This document shows, one piece after another, positions 22,080-34,399 of a DNA stretch of 64,000 bases (within the stretch, counting starts at the first letter, position 1; each line of letters starts with the position of its first letter). A program made the translations under genes and the position numbers. The stretch lies in contig BLAL01000020.1 in assembly GCA_015698045.1 (NCBI GenBank), forward strand, positions 806,001 through 870,000, read 5' to 3'. Under the pieces are notes generated by a model that worked only from the letters and a program-made list of their open reading frames with translations, did no database searches and was not told the origin of the DNA. Origin of the DNA: Rhizophagus clarus (Eukaryota > Glomeromycota > Glomeromycetes > Glomerales > Glomeraceae).

Positions 22080-24840
22080 TAAGGGTATATTTATAATTTG
22101 AAGCACCTACAAGTAAGTTAAATTTTTCAATCAATGCTATTTTGTTTTATGGTTTATTTAAGCTTTCTTCTGAAGCAAGCGCTCTAATTTTTAAATTACC
22201 TTTTTAAATCTATTAAAAAATTACTTCACAGCTTGAATTACATCGAATCATACAGTGTGCTATTGTTAATTTCAATTACAGACAAATACTTTTAAAAACG
22301 ACTTCAGTGCAAGAATATTCATTTTTATGTTCAATTTTGAACAAATTTGGTTCGTAGTACATTTTCAGAAGGTAGCGAAAAGTGCTATGGCTGGTATTTA
22401 TTTCTTAACAGTTAGCAACATCGATTCAATAATCAATCGCTAACGTTTAAAGATGATAAATCGGTAAGATGATGATGATGTAGCATATATCAAATTTAAA
22501 TTAATGTTTAAATCAATCAGATATTTGAAAAGTCCCTTGTGTACTGGGTAATTAATTAATTATTTAATTTTGAAACTAAACGGATTAAATATTATTTATT
22601 TTTGCTAATATTATTATATTTTTATAACTATTTTATTTAATTTTAGTAAACAAAATGATTAGTAAAGCTATTGTCCCTTCGTATGGCGATAATTGCATAT
22701 ATGCCTTCCTTGGTTTCATACGTAGGACTTTTTTGGATGTCTGTACATATTTTGATTTCTTTGAAAATCATCTAAATGAATTCCAATGTTCAAAAAGCCT
22801 TTAAAAGTAAACGATGGTATCGAGAACTGAAGGAAAAAAACTGTATAGCAAGGTAAATATTTTCCTTACTTACGGAGGTTACAGAAGATCAAAAGACTTC
22901 GTTTATACGAGATCAAAAAATTCACAGAGGATCAGAAGCTCATATCGCCTACAATATTAATTCTAGGTCTGAATTCATGGATAGTCAAAAAGACTTCATG
23001 TCGAGAGGCCTAAGTTTGAACTCTCAGATGACCAAAAGACTTAGTCTGAGGGTTGGTATTCACAGACTGAACAGTTCAAAGTAATAATGATACTTTCTCT
23101 TGAGGACTGTTGGACAATCGCCAATCGTATAGTTGTGATAAATTCTTAAAATATTGATTCCTGGTAATAAAAATAACATCATTCCGTTAATTAATCAATC
23201 TAAGTATCTAACAACCAAATTATAATGGTAAGTATTTCTTCCGTTACATTTGTTTGTAGAAGAATGTAATATTAATTATCACTAAATTCAACATGAATCT
23301 TTCTTTATTGATAGATTAATTGGTTCAGTGTATGATAATTTTATTGTCATCTCAAATAATATATTAAAAGATCCACCAATCTACCATCACCTTTCTATTT
23401 TAAAGGAGGTGATTGTCAAGTTTTTGCATTCTCCAAATCAAATAAACTCAAACAGCTTGAATAATTGGACAACTTGAACCGTAAAATTCGGAAGAAGTAG
23501 AAGCATATTCTTTCAATCCTCTCGAACAAAAATTCAAACTCTTGGAAATTATACTCAAACCATTCAGAAGTTTAAATATTATTAAACCAGATAGTCAATT
23601 TTGAAAAGTGCAGAGGAGAGTTAAGCAGTCCTCCGAAACGTTAAATTGTGAATAGGGAGAAGAAGGCAGTCAGTCCTTAAAAACCGATCAGCTGAAAATA
23701 AGAGTAGTAAAGTTTCGAAAGAAACAGAAACAGAGATGAGGAGCTGGAATATAAGATGTTTTCTTTTGATATTCTTAACAATTTTTCTAAACGATGTAGA
23801 AGTATCTTTTACTTTTAATTCAAGTTTCATTTAATTGGATTTATTTTTAATTTTTTCTAAGGTAGTTGGGAGGTGGTACTTAATTTTTATTATTTATGGA
23901 TGTGGAAATAATAGGGAAGGTTTCGCTTGTTTGATTTATTCTTGATAATGTAACTTTTCTTAATAACTTTCTAAGCGTAATTGGAAAGGTCTTTAAACAA
24001 TTTTCTAATGTAGTTGGAGAGTGGTCTTCTTTAACAAAGTCCAAGTTCTTTGGGATAAGGCATCACGGAAGGAGAACCCTGTTCGGTTTGATTAGATTTA
24101 CTTTATGATACGTCATCAAAAAGTCAAGTTGTTTGAGATTGCAGCTTAAAAATGGGATGTTAATTTCTCCTAAGGCTAAACAACAGTGAGAGATTTATTT
24201 ACTCTAGATCATATCATGAAGCAAGAAAAAATTCTTTTTGCACGATTTTCCAAATGTAGGTGTGAAAGGATTTCTTTTAGTTCTTAATAATTTTTCCAGG
24301 AGGGAGATTTTTCTCAATTTTTCTAAACGTAACAGGAAAGGTTTCATTTAAGCCAGCGAGGTCTATTGAATTTTCTGTTTATTTTAGAAAGGGAGGAAGG
24401 GAGATTAAAAAATTGATAAATCTCAGAATTTTAAGGAGGAATTCTGATAAACAAAGAATCAAATTAACTTCTTAATAATGATGGTGGTTTTCTTAACAGT
24501 CTATTTATATGTACTGTATGTCCAAAAAAAAAAAAAAAAAAAATGCCACGTGTTTAAACAGATTTATTCTTAATAATGTTGAGTGTGGATGTTCTTCTTA
24601 ATCTATAATTCATAAATACTGTCATTGATTTTGTTGCATTTATTAGTCTGATGAAAAAAAAAACCATTTAAAATTGGATATAGGTCATCTATGTATTAAA
24701 ATTATTTTTATTTAAAAATAAATGCAATTTATTTTGTTTTACTCTTCTAACTCCATCAGATTAGCACGTGTATTAGTGTATTATTCGTTATTACGTTATT
24801 CGTATGGTCACGTGAGATACCATATCTGATATAGCGAAAA
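22080..24840. repeat. Tandem duplication, unit 1
   Basis: Direct repeat of 25125-27355, offset about 3 kb. Shared anchors include CAAGTAAGTTAAATTTTT, AGGATCAGAAGCTCATATCG, CTTTCTTTATTGATAGATTAATTGG and the A/T microsatellite near 24520. Unit 1 overlaps the block that is inverted at 43.3-44.8 kb. Confidence 0.85.
22655..22804 (+). CDS. Small ORF, overlapping hydrophobic frames, duplicated three times
   Basis: ATG 22655 gives a 49-codon frame MISKAIVPSYGDNCIYAFLG... ending TAA at about 22802. An overlapping ATG at 22683 gives the hydrophobic 30-mer MAIIAYMPSLVSYVGLFW..., and this second frame is the one extended in copy B (minus strand, about 44062-44211: MISKAIVPCMAIIAYIPSLA...). The tandem copy at 25658 keeps only MSITAYVHLALYIGLFG. 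The two long versions differ by one base. A small membrane peptide is conceivable but the evidence is weak; it may be non-coding repeat. Confidence 0.2.
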   Translation: MISKAIVPSYGDNCIYAFLGFIRRTFLDVCTYFDFFENHLNEFQCSKSL

Positions 24841-25124
24841 ATACGCCCAAGCGGTGAAAAGTTGGAAGCATTTTTGGACTTCCCAAATCTTCCATTTCCA
24901 ATTCCAACGAATTGCTTCCAAGAGCATAGAAATATATGAATATGTATAACTATTCTAATATGTATTAAAAACTATTGGAATATTTGAAGAATTGGAATTG
25001 GAAGGAATTGGAATTAAAAGATTTTTATGCTCTCTTTTCTCTTCTTGATTTAAGTAATGGCCAAATTCCTTTAAGTCAGAACCCATGTTAGAGTGTGACA
25101 ATTTGTTTACCTGATCTGTCATTT
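23566..25124. other. Remainder of tandem unit 1 and spacer, no gene
   Basis: A/T-rich duplicated sequence. At 24880-25020 TTCCAATTCC and GGAATTGGAA phrases form an imperfect inverted repeat in the spacer between the tandem units. Confidence 0.45.
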
Positions 25125-27355
25125 ATGGTTTAAGGGTGTATATTTATAATTGAATCACCGTAATGTACAAGTAAGTTAAATTTTTAATTAATGCTATTTT
25201 ATTATTTATGGTTTATTTAAGTTTCCTCTTCTGAAGCGTTCTAAATCTATTACTTCACAGCTTGAATTACAAGGGATCACATAGTGCTGTTGTTAATTTC
25301 AATTACAGCAACAAATACGACTTCGATGCACGAAACTAAATTTGATTCAGTAGTACGTTTTTCTAGAAGCCAGCGAAAAGTGCTGTGACTGGTGTTTATT
25401 TCTTAAACATTTAGCAACGTCGATTCAATAATCAATCACCAACGTTTAAAGGTGATAGATCATTAAGATGATGATATAGCATACAGTATATCAAATTTAA
25501 ATTAATGTTTAAATCAAAACAAATGTTTAAAAGGTCCCTTATTTACCGGGTAATTATTTAATTATTTAATTTCGAAATTAAACAGGTTAAAATATTATTT
25601 ATTTTTACTGATATTATTATATTCTTATATTTATTTTATTTATTTTTAGTAAACAAAATGATTGTAGGCTTCGTATGTCGATAACCGCATATGTACACTT
25701 GGCTTTGTATATAGGACTTTTTGGATGTCTGGGCATAATTTCTCCGAAATCATCCAAATAAATCCCAATGCTCAAAAAGCCTTAGAAGTAAACGATTGGT
25801 ATCGAGAACTGAAGGGAAAAAAAAAACTATATAGCAAGGTAAATATGGAGGATCAAAAGACTTCATATCGTCGTTTATATGAAGTCAAAAAATTCACGGA
25901 GGATCAAAGACTTATATCGCCTGCAATATTAGTTCTAGGTCTGAATTCACGGAGTCAAAAAGACTTTACTCTCGGATGACCAAAAGACTTCATATAGTGC
26001 GTTATAACTATAAGTTGAGGGCTGGCAGTATGAACAATTCAAGTAATAATGATTCTTTTCTCCTGAGGACTGCGGCCAATTGTATAAAATCCTTAAAATA
26101 TTGATTCCTGGTAATTATAATAACATCCTGTTAATTAATCAATCTTATAACCGATAATAATGGTAAGCATTTCTTTTATTGTATTTATTTGTAGAAGAAT
26201 GTGAACTTAATTACTAAAATTCAACATGAATCTTTCTTTATTCATAGATTAATTGGTTCAACGTGAAGCATGCACGATAAAATTATTAACGGATCCACCA
26301 TCACTTTTCTATCTTTAAAGGAAATTATTATCAATTTTCTGCATTCTCCAAATCAAATACCGGTAAACTCACAACCCGAATATCTGAACAGCACATTGAA
26401 CCGTAAAATTTGGAAGGAGTGAAAGGCATATTCTTTCAATCCTCCTGAACAAAAATTCCAATCTTGGAAATTATATACAAATCATTCAAAAGTTTAAATA
26501 TTATCCAACCAAATAGAAAAGGGCAGAGGAAAGTTAAGATCAGTCCTGAATTTAAAATTAGCTGAAAATAAGTGTAGTAATGTTCGAAAGAAACCGGGAT
26601 GAGGAGCTGGAATGTAAGATTAGTTTTCCATGTTCCAGGTTTTCTTTCGATATTTTTCTAAACGTAGTAGGAATATCTTTTAATTCACTATAGTTTTTCT
26701 AGACGTAATGGGGAAAGGTTTCATTTAATTGGATTTTCTGTTAATTTTAGGTAGGAAGGGAGGGAGGGGGTGGGTTAAAAAATTGATAAATCCATCCAAA
26801 CTCAGAATTTTCAAGGAGGAATTCTGTTAAACAAAGAATCAAATTGACCTGGCCTTAGTTTTAATAATGTAGAGAGAGGATGGTGGTTTTCTTAACAGTC
26901 TATTATATATATATATATATATAACCTAAAAAATACCACGCGTTAAATGAGATCTATTCTTAATGTTGAGTGTGGATGGCCTTCTTAATCTAGTTTATAT
27001 ATATATATATATCAAAAAAAAAAAAAAAAAATGCCGTGCGTTGAGTCAAAGATATTCAATGCTTCAATTATCAATAGATCAAAAAAAACTTTTTTATTTT
27101 TGTTGCATTTATATGAAAAAAAAAAAAAAATTCCTTAAAATTGGACATGGGATACTCTGTCTAACTGATCATTTATCACAATTTATCAAGAACTAAAGAT
27201 CATCTATGTACTAAATTATTTTTATTTGAAAAATAAATGCAATTTATTTTTGATCTCATATACTTAGTTTTAATCTTTAATAATTCCATTATAACCCATG
27301 GTGTATTACATTATTCGTATAGTCACTTGAGATAATCATATAGCGAAAATACGCC
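25125..27355. repeat. Tandem duplication, unit 2
   Basis: Diverged copy of 22080-24840, about 500 bp shorter through several deletions. It ends at TATAGCGAAAATACGCCAAGG, matching TATAGCGAAAAATACGCCCAAG of unit 1 near 24830. Confidence 0.85.
25725..25979 (+). CDS. Unrecognised 84-codon ORF in the duplicated unit
   Basis: Frame with VNDWYRELKGKKKLYSK, SYRRLYEVKKFTEDQRLI and LVLGLNSRSQKDFTL, lysine/arginine-rich. The initial codon is ATG-less (an alternative start at 25725), so it may be an exon or a remnant. Related, frame-broken sequence lies at 22810-23040 (+) and at 43824-44042 (-), where the frame DQRLISLAILILGLNSW survives. Survival of similar residues in two copies mildly favours a former coding role. 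No family is recognised. Confidence 0.25.
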   Translation: MSGHNFSEIIQINPNAQKALEVNDWYRELKGKKKLYSKVNMEDQKTSYRRLYEVKKFTEDQRLISPAILVLGLNSRSQKDFTLG

Positions 27356-27581
27356 AAGGTTTTTTATTTATAATACATTAATAAAAAAATTAAATTTTTA
27401 ATAATTTGTAATTTTTGTATTTTTCTTTTATTTTATTTAATGAATTATATAAATATACTAGAAAAAAACTAACACTTTTAATGAATTCCTTGCAAAATTT
27501 TAATCTAGTTTAAAAAAAACTAATTTTAAAAATCTTTAAAATTTATTAAAATAATAATAATTTTTTAAATTTAAGAGAGTA

Positions 27582-27797
27582 AATTTATACGTCGCCCCTG
27601 CGACGCATCGCCTCTGGCCAGAATTATGTAATGCCGGCTAAAATTAAATCATGTGACGTTTAACAGGATGTGAAAAATAGATTTTTTACAACAAAAAAAA
27701 TTCTGTTTCTGGAATATATATGAAAAAATGAAAAAAGTAAGGGTGTGACACGGGTGACAAAATGAGGCGATAATATCGCAGGGACGATGTATAAATT
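27582..27797. mobile_element. MITE (about 216 bp) of the GTGTGACAC family
   Basis: Inverted repeats of about 22 bp: AATTTATACGTCGCCCCTGCGA at the left and TCGCAGGGACGATGTATAAATT at the right (three differences). The interior has the family motifs GGCCAGAATTATG and GGGTGTGACACGGGTGACAAA. There is no coding frame. A target duplication cannot be separated from the A/T-rich ends. Confidence 0.7.
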
Positions 27798-28381
27798 ATC
27801 TTAATTTAAAATTATATTATTGTTTCAGCCTTACCTTTTGCTGTAAGACTTCCTATTTATTGGTTTACATTAAAAAAAGCAATAAAAAAATAATATAAAA
27901 TATACTAAAAAATTGGTGTAAATAACTCAATAATCATATTATTATAAGATAAAATCTATAAAAAAAAATATATATATTAATAAATGATTAAATGTTTTTT
28001 AAAATTAATTTTAAAGAAAAGATGAAGAAAACATCTTATCTAAAATAATTTACAGAATAAAACAAAGAAAAAAAATATTAGTGATAGAATTTTTCTTAAA
28101 GCTATTTTAAAGAAATAATAAAAAAAATAATATTTTGTATTTAAAAAAACATATTTACAAAAAATTTTAAAAGAAATATTAGCAATATTTTAAATTTAAA
28201 AAAAAAGTTTTTTAAATTTTTTTTATAATAATAAAATAAATAAAATTAGGATTTTAAAAATAATTTGAAATTTTGAAAATAATTTAAAATTTCAGAAATG
28301 ATTTGGAATTTTGGAAATGATTTAAGATTTAGGATTTTTAAAATTATTATATACCAAAAGGTATTTTGATTTTAGCATATA
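27798..28381. other. A/T-rich, no gene
   Basis: Near-pure A/T sequence with repeated ATTTTGAAAATAATTT-like units at about 28250-28340. Confidence 0.5.
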
Positions 28382-28879
28382 CAGTCAACTCTTCATAATT
28401 GCATTCTTCATAATTGTACTCTTCATAATTGCACACCCTCTATAATTGCATCCTTTTACTTCGTTCCAATTTGAAACTTAATGCTGATTGCACATCCTTT
28501 ATATTCTATATTTGCAATTGTTTTCTAGAATGATTTTATTGATATTTCTTTTTATAATTACATACACATGACTTGCATTATATTTTTCTACTAATTATCT
28601 TCAAATTCTAGTATTTTTACTAATTGGTAGTATAAAGTCTTGAAATTCTGGTATTTTTTTACTAATTGGCAAAGTAATGCTTTAGAGTTCTGATATTTTT
28701 CTATTAATTAGTAGCTTAATGCTTTAGAATTCTGGCATTTTTTTATTAAAGACCAGGTATTATATATAATAAGAAAAATGTGACCTGCATTATATAGTAA
28801 TTTTATAATTGCATATACTTTCTAATTGTATACTTTAGTTTGATCCTAAAGAATGTACAATTATAGAGGTAAAGCTCTG
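28382..28879. mobile_element. Probable pogo-like MITE
   Basis: The left end CAGTCAACTCTTCATAATTG is followed by three more TTCATAATTG-type units. The right end (CAATTATAGAGGTAAAGCTCTG) is an imperfect inverted match. TA precedes the left end but not clearly the right. It is related by its first ten bases to the MITEs at 516 and 52295. Confidence 0.45.
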
Positions 28880-28889
28880 CATAAGCTAA

Positions 28890-29290
28890 GCCAACTTGCA
28901 AGTCGGCTCAAGCTTTTTAAACTGAGCCAAGCCAAGCCATGATTAAATTGGCTTGGTGGCTCACAAGCCAGCTTGAAAAAACTTAAGTTAGGTATAAGGC
29001 TTGGCTTGATAAACTCAAGCTGGCAGTAGGCTTGGCTTGAAAAGCTTAAGCTGGCTCATAAGCTTGGCAATTTTTTACAATTTATTTGTAAAAAACACCA
29101 GTACTAATAGTTCTGCATTTTTTTGCAAATTTATATATAAAAAATGCCAGAACTATTTGTTTTAGCACTTTTTGCAATTTTATGAATAAAAAATGTAGTA
29201 TTTTTTTTTGTGATTTTATAATACAAAATGCCAGAACTATTTGTTTTGGCACTTTTTGCAATTTTATAAACAAAAAGCGTCTGAACCATT
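28890..29290. repeat. Dispersed repeat (AAGCTTGGC / ATGCCAGAACTA type), copy 1
   Basis: The first half is built from degenerate GCTTGGCTTG and CAAGCCAGCTTG phrases. The second half is built from TTTTTGCAATTTTAT and AAAATGCCAGAACTATTTG phrases. The whole ordered block recurs at 63440-63717 in the same orientation. Minus-strand frames here are by-products of the repeats. Confidence 0.75.
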
Positions 29291-30244
29291 AGTTCTTACT
29301 AGTCAAAATAGGACAATTCAGCCTAAATTTGACCAGAACAAATATAGGTCAAATGATAATCTAACTTATGTCAAATTGAGGCTGATTTTTTTAGCTGATA
29401 TATTATAAGATAATAAATGCTTCTTTACTTTTTAAAAAAATTAACTATAAAAATTAATTAAGAATTGTAAAAACTAAATAAATTATTTGAATTACAAAAA
29501 TACGTTTAGTTCGTCTAAAATAAATCCAATTTTTATGATTTAAAGTGTAAAATAAACCTGGGTATTAAAGCTATATTTTGATATCTTCTAGGATTTTGGA
29601 TGCTTATTATCTTTGAAAAAAATGACTACAAATATTTAATTTTTAATTAAAAATGCAATGTGGAATTTACAAATAAATACAACCATAAATCCAAATGAAC
29701 CTGACTAAAAGTTTCTTAAATATTATTAAGATTAATGTAAAGAAGTAGGTTAAAAAAAAATTTTAGTAGGTTAAAACAATTTACAGTAGTAAAATAGAAA
29801 ATACCTTGAAAATTATTAATTTGAATTATGTGAAAACTACTAAATGATATTATGAGCCAGTTATAAAAAATATTTAAATCAAATTCTATATTAATTTATT
29901 ATTTATAAAAATCTTAAAGTTTTCAGCTTTTAAACAAGTTATTTTACATGCAAATTGATGTGATCATCATAGTACAATGATCAACTTTTTAATTCTGATT
30001 TTTCTCATTATACATTATATATTTGATATTACTAACATTTTCATGTGTTTTAATTTAATATTAAGTAGTGCTTCTTTGTAATGTATCATTAAATGTGATT
30101 TCAAAATTTCTGGTTTTTCTCTAGTCCATGTTTGAGTACAATAATTATACTTAGCCAAGTTTTTTAATAAAATAATTTTAAATTAAAAACTGTCTTTACA
30201 GTTTCTTTTAATTTCTTCAGTAGTATTTTGACTATCAGAAGCTA
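29291..30244. other. A/T-rich, no gene
   Basis: No protein-like frame and no clear repeat. Confidence 0.5.
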
Positions 30245-30929
30245 TACTCCCTTACAAAAAGTATCAGACATCCTAAAAATTAAAAAATCATAAAAATTCA
30301 GGGGGTTCAATAATAAATTAATATCTATTTTAAAAGTTTGAGGCATGAGACACTTTTTAAAAATATTTTTTTAGCTTAATTATTAGTAAACATTGGCAAA
30401 AATTTTTAATTTTAAAAATAACAAAATTCTTAATCTTTTAATTAGAGTGATTACAGCCAAATGAATGCCAGAAATTGATTCTTTGACTAAAAAATAGCTT
30501 ATGCTTAAAAAATCAGAAAGGTTGGATTGGTAGTTGTCAAAAAATCCACTTCTGAAGATCATAATTTTTATATATAAAAACAGTAAAATCACTATTTTTG
30601 CCAAATTTTAGTGATTTTTAAAAGTGGATTTTTTAACAACTACCAGCCCAACTTTTCTAATTTTTTAAACATAAGCTATTTTTTAGTCAAAGAATCAATT
30701 TCTGGCATTCATTTAGCTATAACTGCTCTAATTAAAAAGTTAAGAATTTTACCATTTTTAAAATTAAAAATTTCTGCCAATTTTTACTAATAATTAAGCT
30801 AAAAAAAACATATTTAAAAAGTGTTTCATGTCTCAAACTTTTAAAATAGATATAAATTTATTATAGATCCTCCTGAATTTTATGATTTTTTAATTTTTAG
30901 GATGATCCAATACTTTTTGTAGGAAAGTG
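30245..30929. mobile_element. Foldback MITE: 685 bp almost fully palindromic, TA flanks
   Basis: The two halves (30245 to about 30575 and about 30600-30929) are inverted copies of each other along nearly the whole length, leaving only a small loop around 30580-30600. The outer ends ACTCCCTTACAAAAAGTATC and its complement lie next to TA on both sides (30243-30244 and 30930-30931). The terminal pattern ACTCCC..ACAAAAAGT resembles the ends of the Tc1-like element at 1367-3005. The RNA would form a hairpin with arms of over 300 bp. Confidence 0.85.
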
Positions 30930-31144
30930 TATATTTAAACTCATTTTATAGCATTAAAATTATTAAAAAAAATGTAAGATTATCAAAAATTAAGATCAAT
31001 ATTATATTTATTTTATATTTTTAAATGTATGATAATAATTAGTAATCTATATTTTAATTTACAGTATTAAAGATTTTTACAGATTACGTTAAATTAATTA
31101 CAGCATAATCAAAATGTCAAAATTGCCAAAATTTATAAATTTTA

Positions 31145-31560
31145 ATGACAATTATAAATATTCTATATGAATTCTTAGAAAATCCTTTAAAAAAAAATTT
31201 CTATTAAATATTCTATACAAACTTTTTTTATATAAACTCAGAAATCTTTTAAAAAAAATTTTCTATCAGATATTTTATATAAACCTTTTCTATATAAACT
31301 TAGAAAATTTTTCAAAAAAAAAAAAATTTTTTATTAAATATTTTATACAAATTCTTTTTATATGAACTCTTAAAAAATTAAATATCTTATATGAACTCTT
31401 TTTATATAAACTCTTAAAAAATTTCTTAAAAAAAAAAATTTTTTATCAGATATTCTATATAAACTCTTCCTATATAAATTTAAAAATTTTTAAAAAAAAA
31501 TTTTCTATTTATCAAAAATATTTTATATAAATTTTAAAAAATTTTTAAAAAAAAATTTTT
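31145..31560. repeat. Tandem repeat, period about 60-75 bp
   Basis: Six to seven diverged units, each with ATATTCTATAYRAACTC, TTTTTATATAAACTC, then an A run and TTTTCTATCAGAT or TTTATTAAAT. No coding potential. Confidence 0.7.
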
Positions 31561-31989
31561 TGAATTTAAAAAGTTTTGAAACAATTTATAAAAACTGTTA
31601 TTTTAAATAAAAAAAAAATATTTTTTAATATAAATATCACAAAAAAATTTTGTTTATTTTAATATAAATTATAAAATTATAAATTAACTTTGCATATTGG
31701 TCTTAGTAAAAATATTTGCTTATTTTAAAGTAAAATTTGCCAATTATTTTTAATTTTTATATGTATTTTTTAGAATTCTATTACAATAAAGCAAAAGAAT
31801 GAATAAAAAAATAAAATAAAATAAAGATAAAAAAACTAAAATAACTTTTACAAATTAAAAGATTATCATTAATATATATTAAATGTAATTAGTTATAGTC
31901 ATGTAATAAATTATATTTGTTTATTATATTACTAATAAAGTGAAATTATATTAAAACTATATTAAATATTAACAAATACTATGTTAAAA

Positions 31990-32125
31990 CTAAAGTTATC
32001 TGTCAAAATTCCTTAATTTTGACAGTAAAATTGTCAAAATTGTTTTGATATTTTGACATTGGTATTTTCATTTGTCAAAATGTTGAAATAGTTTTGATAT
32101 ATTGAAATTGCTAAAATTCTGATTG
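31990..32125. repeat. TTTTGACA / TGTCAAAA inverted-motif repeat, copy 1
   Basis: Repeated TGTCAAAATTG and TTTTGATATTTTGACA phrases in both orientations. It aligns in order with 55745-55880. Confidence 0.65.
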
Positions 32126-32549
32126 GTCAATAATTTTAATATTAATTTAAAAGGAGTAAAAATCATATTATATAAAAATTATATATAATTTAATTGGTTA
32201 TACATTATATCAATATAATGAATTGAATTTATTAAGAATTAAACTAATTGATTTAGAAAAAAATTTTCTTAAATTAAAAAAAAAAGTCTAATTCTCAAGC
32301 TATTGCCAAATCTAATAGAAGCATAACCAACTTGATTATAAAAATAAGAACTAAAGTACACTGTTTCTGTAAAGAATGTAATGATAAGTTAGTGAATCTA
32401 AAAACAAAAGCTTCATATAAGTTAAAATATAATAAATTATATGTGAATAATATTAGTAATAATAATTAAGAAGCTGGACTTTCTAATGTTAGGCCAAATG
32501 TTGACAATAATTATGCAATAAAGTGTGAGCCATTACCCAAAATGAATAA

Positions 32550-33240
32550 CTAATGCAGAGGTGAATACTAAATAGAATGATTTATATATAAAGGTAGTAA
32601 CAAATATACTAGAGGGTTTTTCTTCAATTGTTCTTAATAATAAATAATGAATATAATTAATCTAATAATTTTTATCATTATATTAGAAGCAAAATAGTTG
32701 TTGAACATGATTTGTTATCAATAACAAGTACAGTACATACCAAATTGAAAAAAGAAAAAGGTTTATTCTTGCGTTTAATAAAAGAACTATTAATTTTTTA
32801 CAACCAAATAACAAAAAAAATGGAGGAAAGAAGGCCTAACTTAAAGGAGGTGTAATGCTCAGATTATTTATATTTAATAGACGTTTATAATTTACAGAAA
32901 TAACTTGAAATACTGTAAGAATTTCAGTTTGTAAATTTCATGTTTAATAATATTTCTTCTATTTATTCACAGAATTTTTCGAATAAAATCTTATACAAAT
33001 TTGATCTTAAATTTTTTTTTATCTAACAAATAATGAAATCTTGAATTTAATGTAGAGAAGAAATTTAGTTTAGAGATGAGAATAGAATTATTATTATATG
33101 AAATGCGTTGTCTGTCAATCAATATATATTACGTAAAATTGGTTTTAAATGTGTGTTGCTTATTTCGAGCTTCTAGTATTTGTTAACATCGCTAAGCTAA
33201 CATTTATTGAATATCGACGACAAATATAAATTATTAATTA
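32550..33240. repeat. Segmental duplication, part Y, copy 2
   Basis: Diverged copy of 10340-11135, same orientation, about 15% shorter. No gene is seen. Confidence 0.7.
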
Positions 33241-34399
33241 TAATATGGTATTTTTATTCATCAATCACGTAACTCCCTGAAAATTTGTCTTATTTTAGAT
33301 TCCTAAAAATGTTATACAAATTTGTTTCTATACCAAATTATTTGACAGATTACAAAAGATTTGGTATCGCTAGTAAAAAATACTAGCTGCATAAAATATA
33401 CATTCGAAAGAATTTTATTTTTCTTAATTTTATAGTAATGTGAAATGCCATAATTTCCGGTACATTTTTTTAGTTGTTAGTAATTTTAATTTCCCTCATA
33501 TCATAGTGACTGATTTGTTCTTACAATAATCAGTCTACTAAAGTTGGAATAAAAAGTTAATCGAGATTAGAAAACCTTGACGTTTTAGCTTTGAACCATT
33601 TGTATGATAGTTTTTTATGTTATACAATAAATTTTTAAATTGATTTATACTAAAAATTATTGCCTCACGTATTGTTTTTATAGAGTGATAAATAAAATTT
33701 TCGTCTCCATATATATGTCAAAAAACAATTATAAAATTGAACAAGATTATCATGACCTATATAGAATTACTTCATTTTTAAATAATAAAGAAGCGCAGTA
33801 CAAATTACAAATATTCTAAAAATTTCATTTAATTATTTTATTTAATAATTTGAATTATTAATAATTAAAATATATAAGTATTATAATAAAATAAAATGTA
33901 ATTCTCTAGTCACGTGATTTACGTGATTTCACTCTATGATCGAAAAATCGGAAAAGTTGGAAATGAACAATTAAACGACATAATTAAAGATACTATCTAA
34001 CAATGATACCATAAGCATAAGGTGTTGCAGAAATTTCTTAAAATTTAAATAATAATATATGTATATGAAATTTTTACTATATAATAATGATTATATTTCA
34101 GTTATTCCTTGCTTCACGAATGGAGTTGTAAAAAGATGGTCTTTTTCTTAATATTTCCTTTTTTAAGAATGTACTACTACTATCAAAAATATACGATAAA
34201 AAAAAAGAATTACATCATCAATGTACTGTATAACTGAATTTATTAAATTTATTAATTTGATAATAACAATTACATGCGTTCTTGAAAAAATAAGATACCG
34301 ATTCGGTTATACCATTCCTATGTGCGTACTTCGGATAATTTGTCCTTACAATATGGCAAATAAGATAGTGAAAGTTCTCGCTTGTAAAAAAAAAAAATC
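33241..34399. other. No gene seen
   Basis: A/T-rich. A CACGTGATTTACGTGATTTCA stretch at about 33912 is the only notable local motif. Confidence 0.45.

Larger units (their letters stand above)
18545..23565. repeat. Segmental duplication, copy A
   Basis: Copy A of a block found again in inverted orientation at 43290-46985 (copy B), and in diverged pieces at 49680-51600 and 52810-53790 (copy C). Anchors shared with B include GCGAATCGTCATTACCAG, CACTATGTGCCACAGGCG and the exon coding PWKFNQLLSFETYYVFRFF. B lacks the part equivalent to about 18890-19940. Confidence 0.85.

Noticed and set aside
29082..29273. Lysine/phenylalanine-rich ORF, with a related one at 63533-63718
   Set aside because: Both are translations of the same dispersed AAAATGCCAGAACTA/TTTTTGCAATTTTAT repeat.
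30383..30604. 73-codon minus-strand ORF
   Set aside because: Lies wholly within the palindromic foldback element and its A/T-rich arm.
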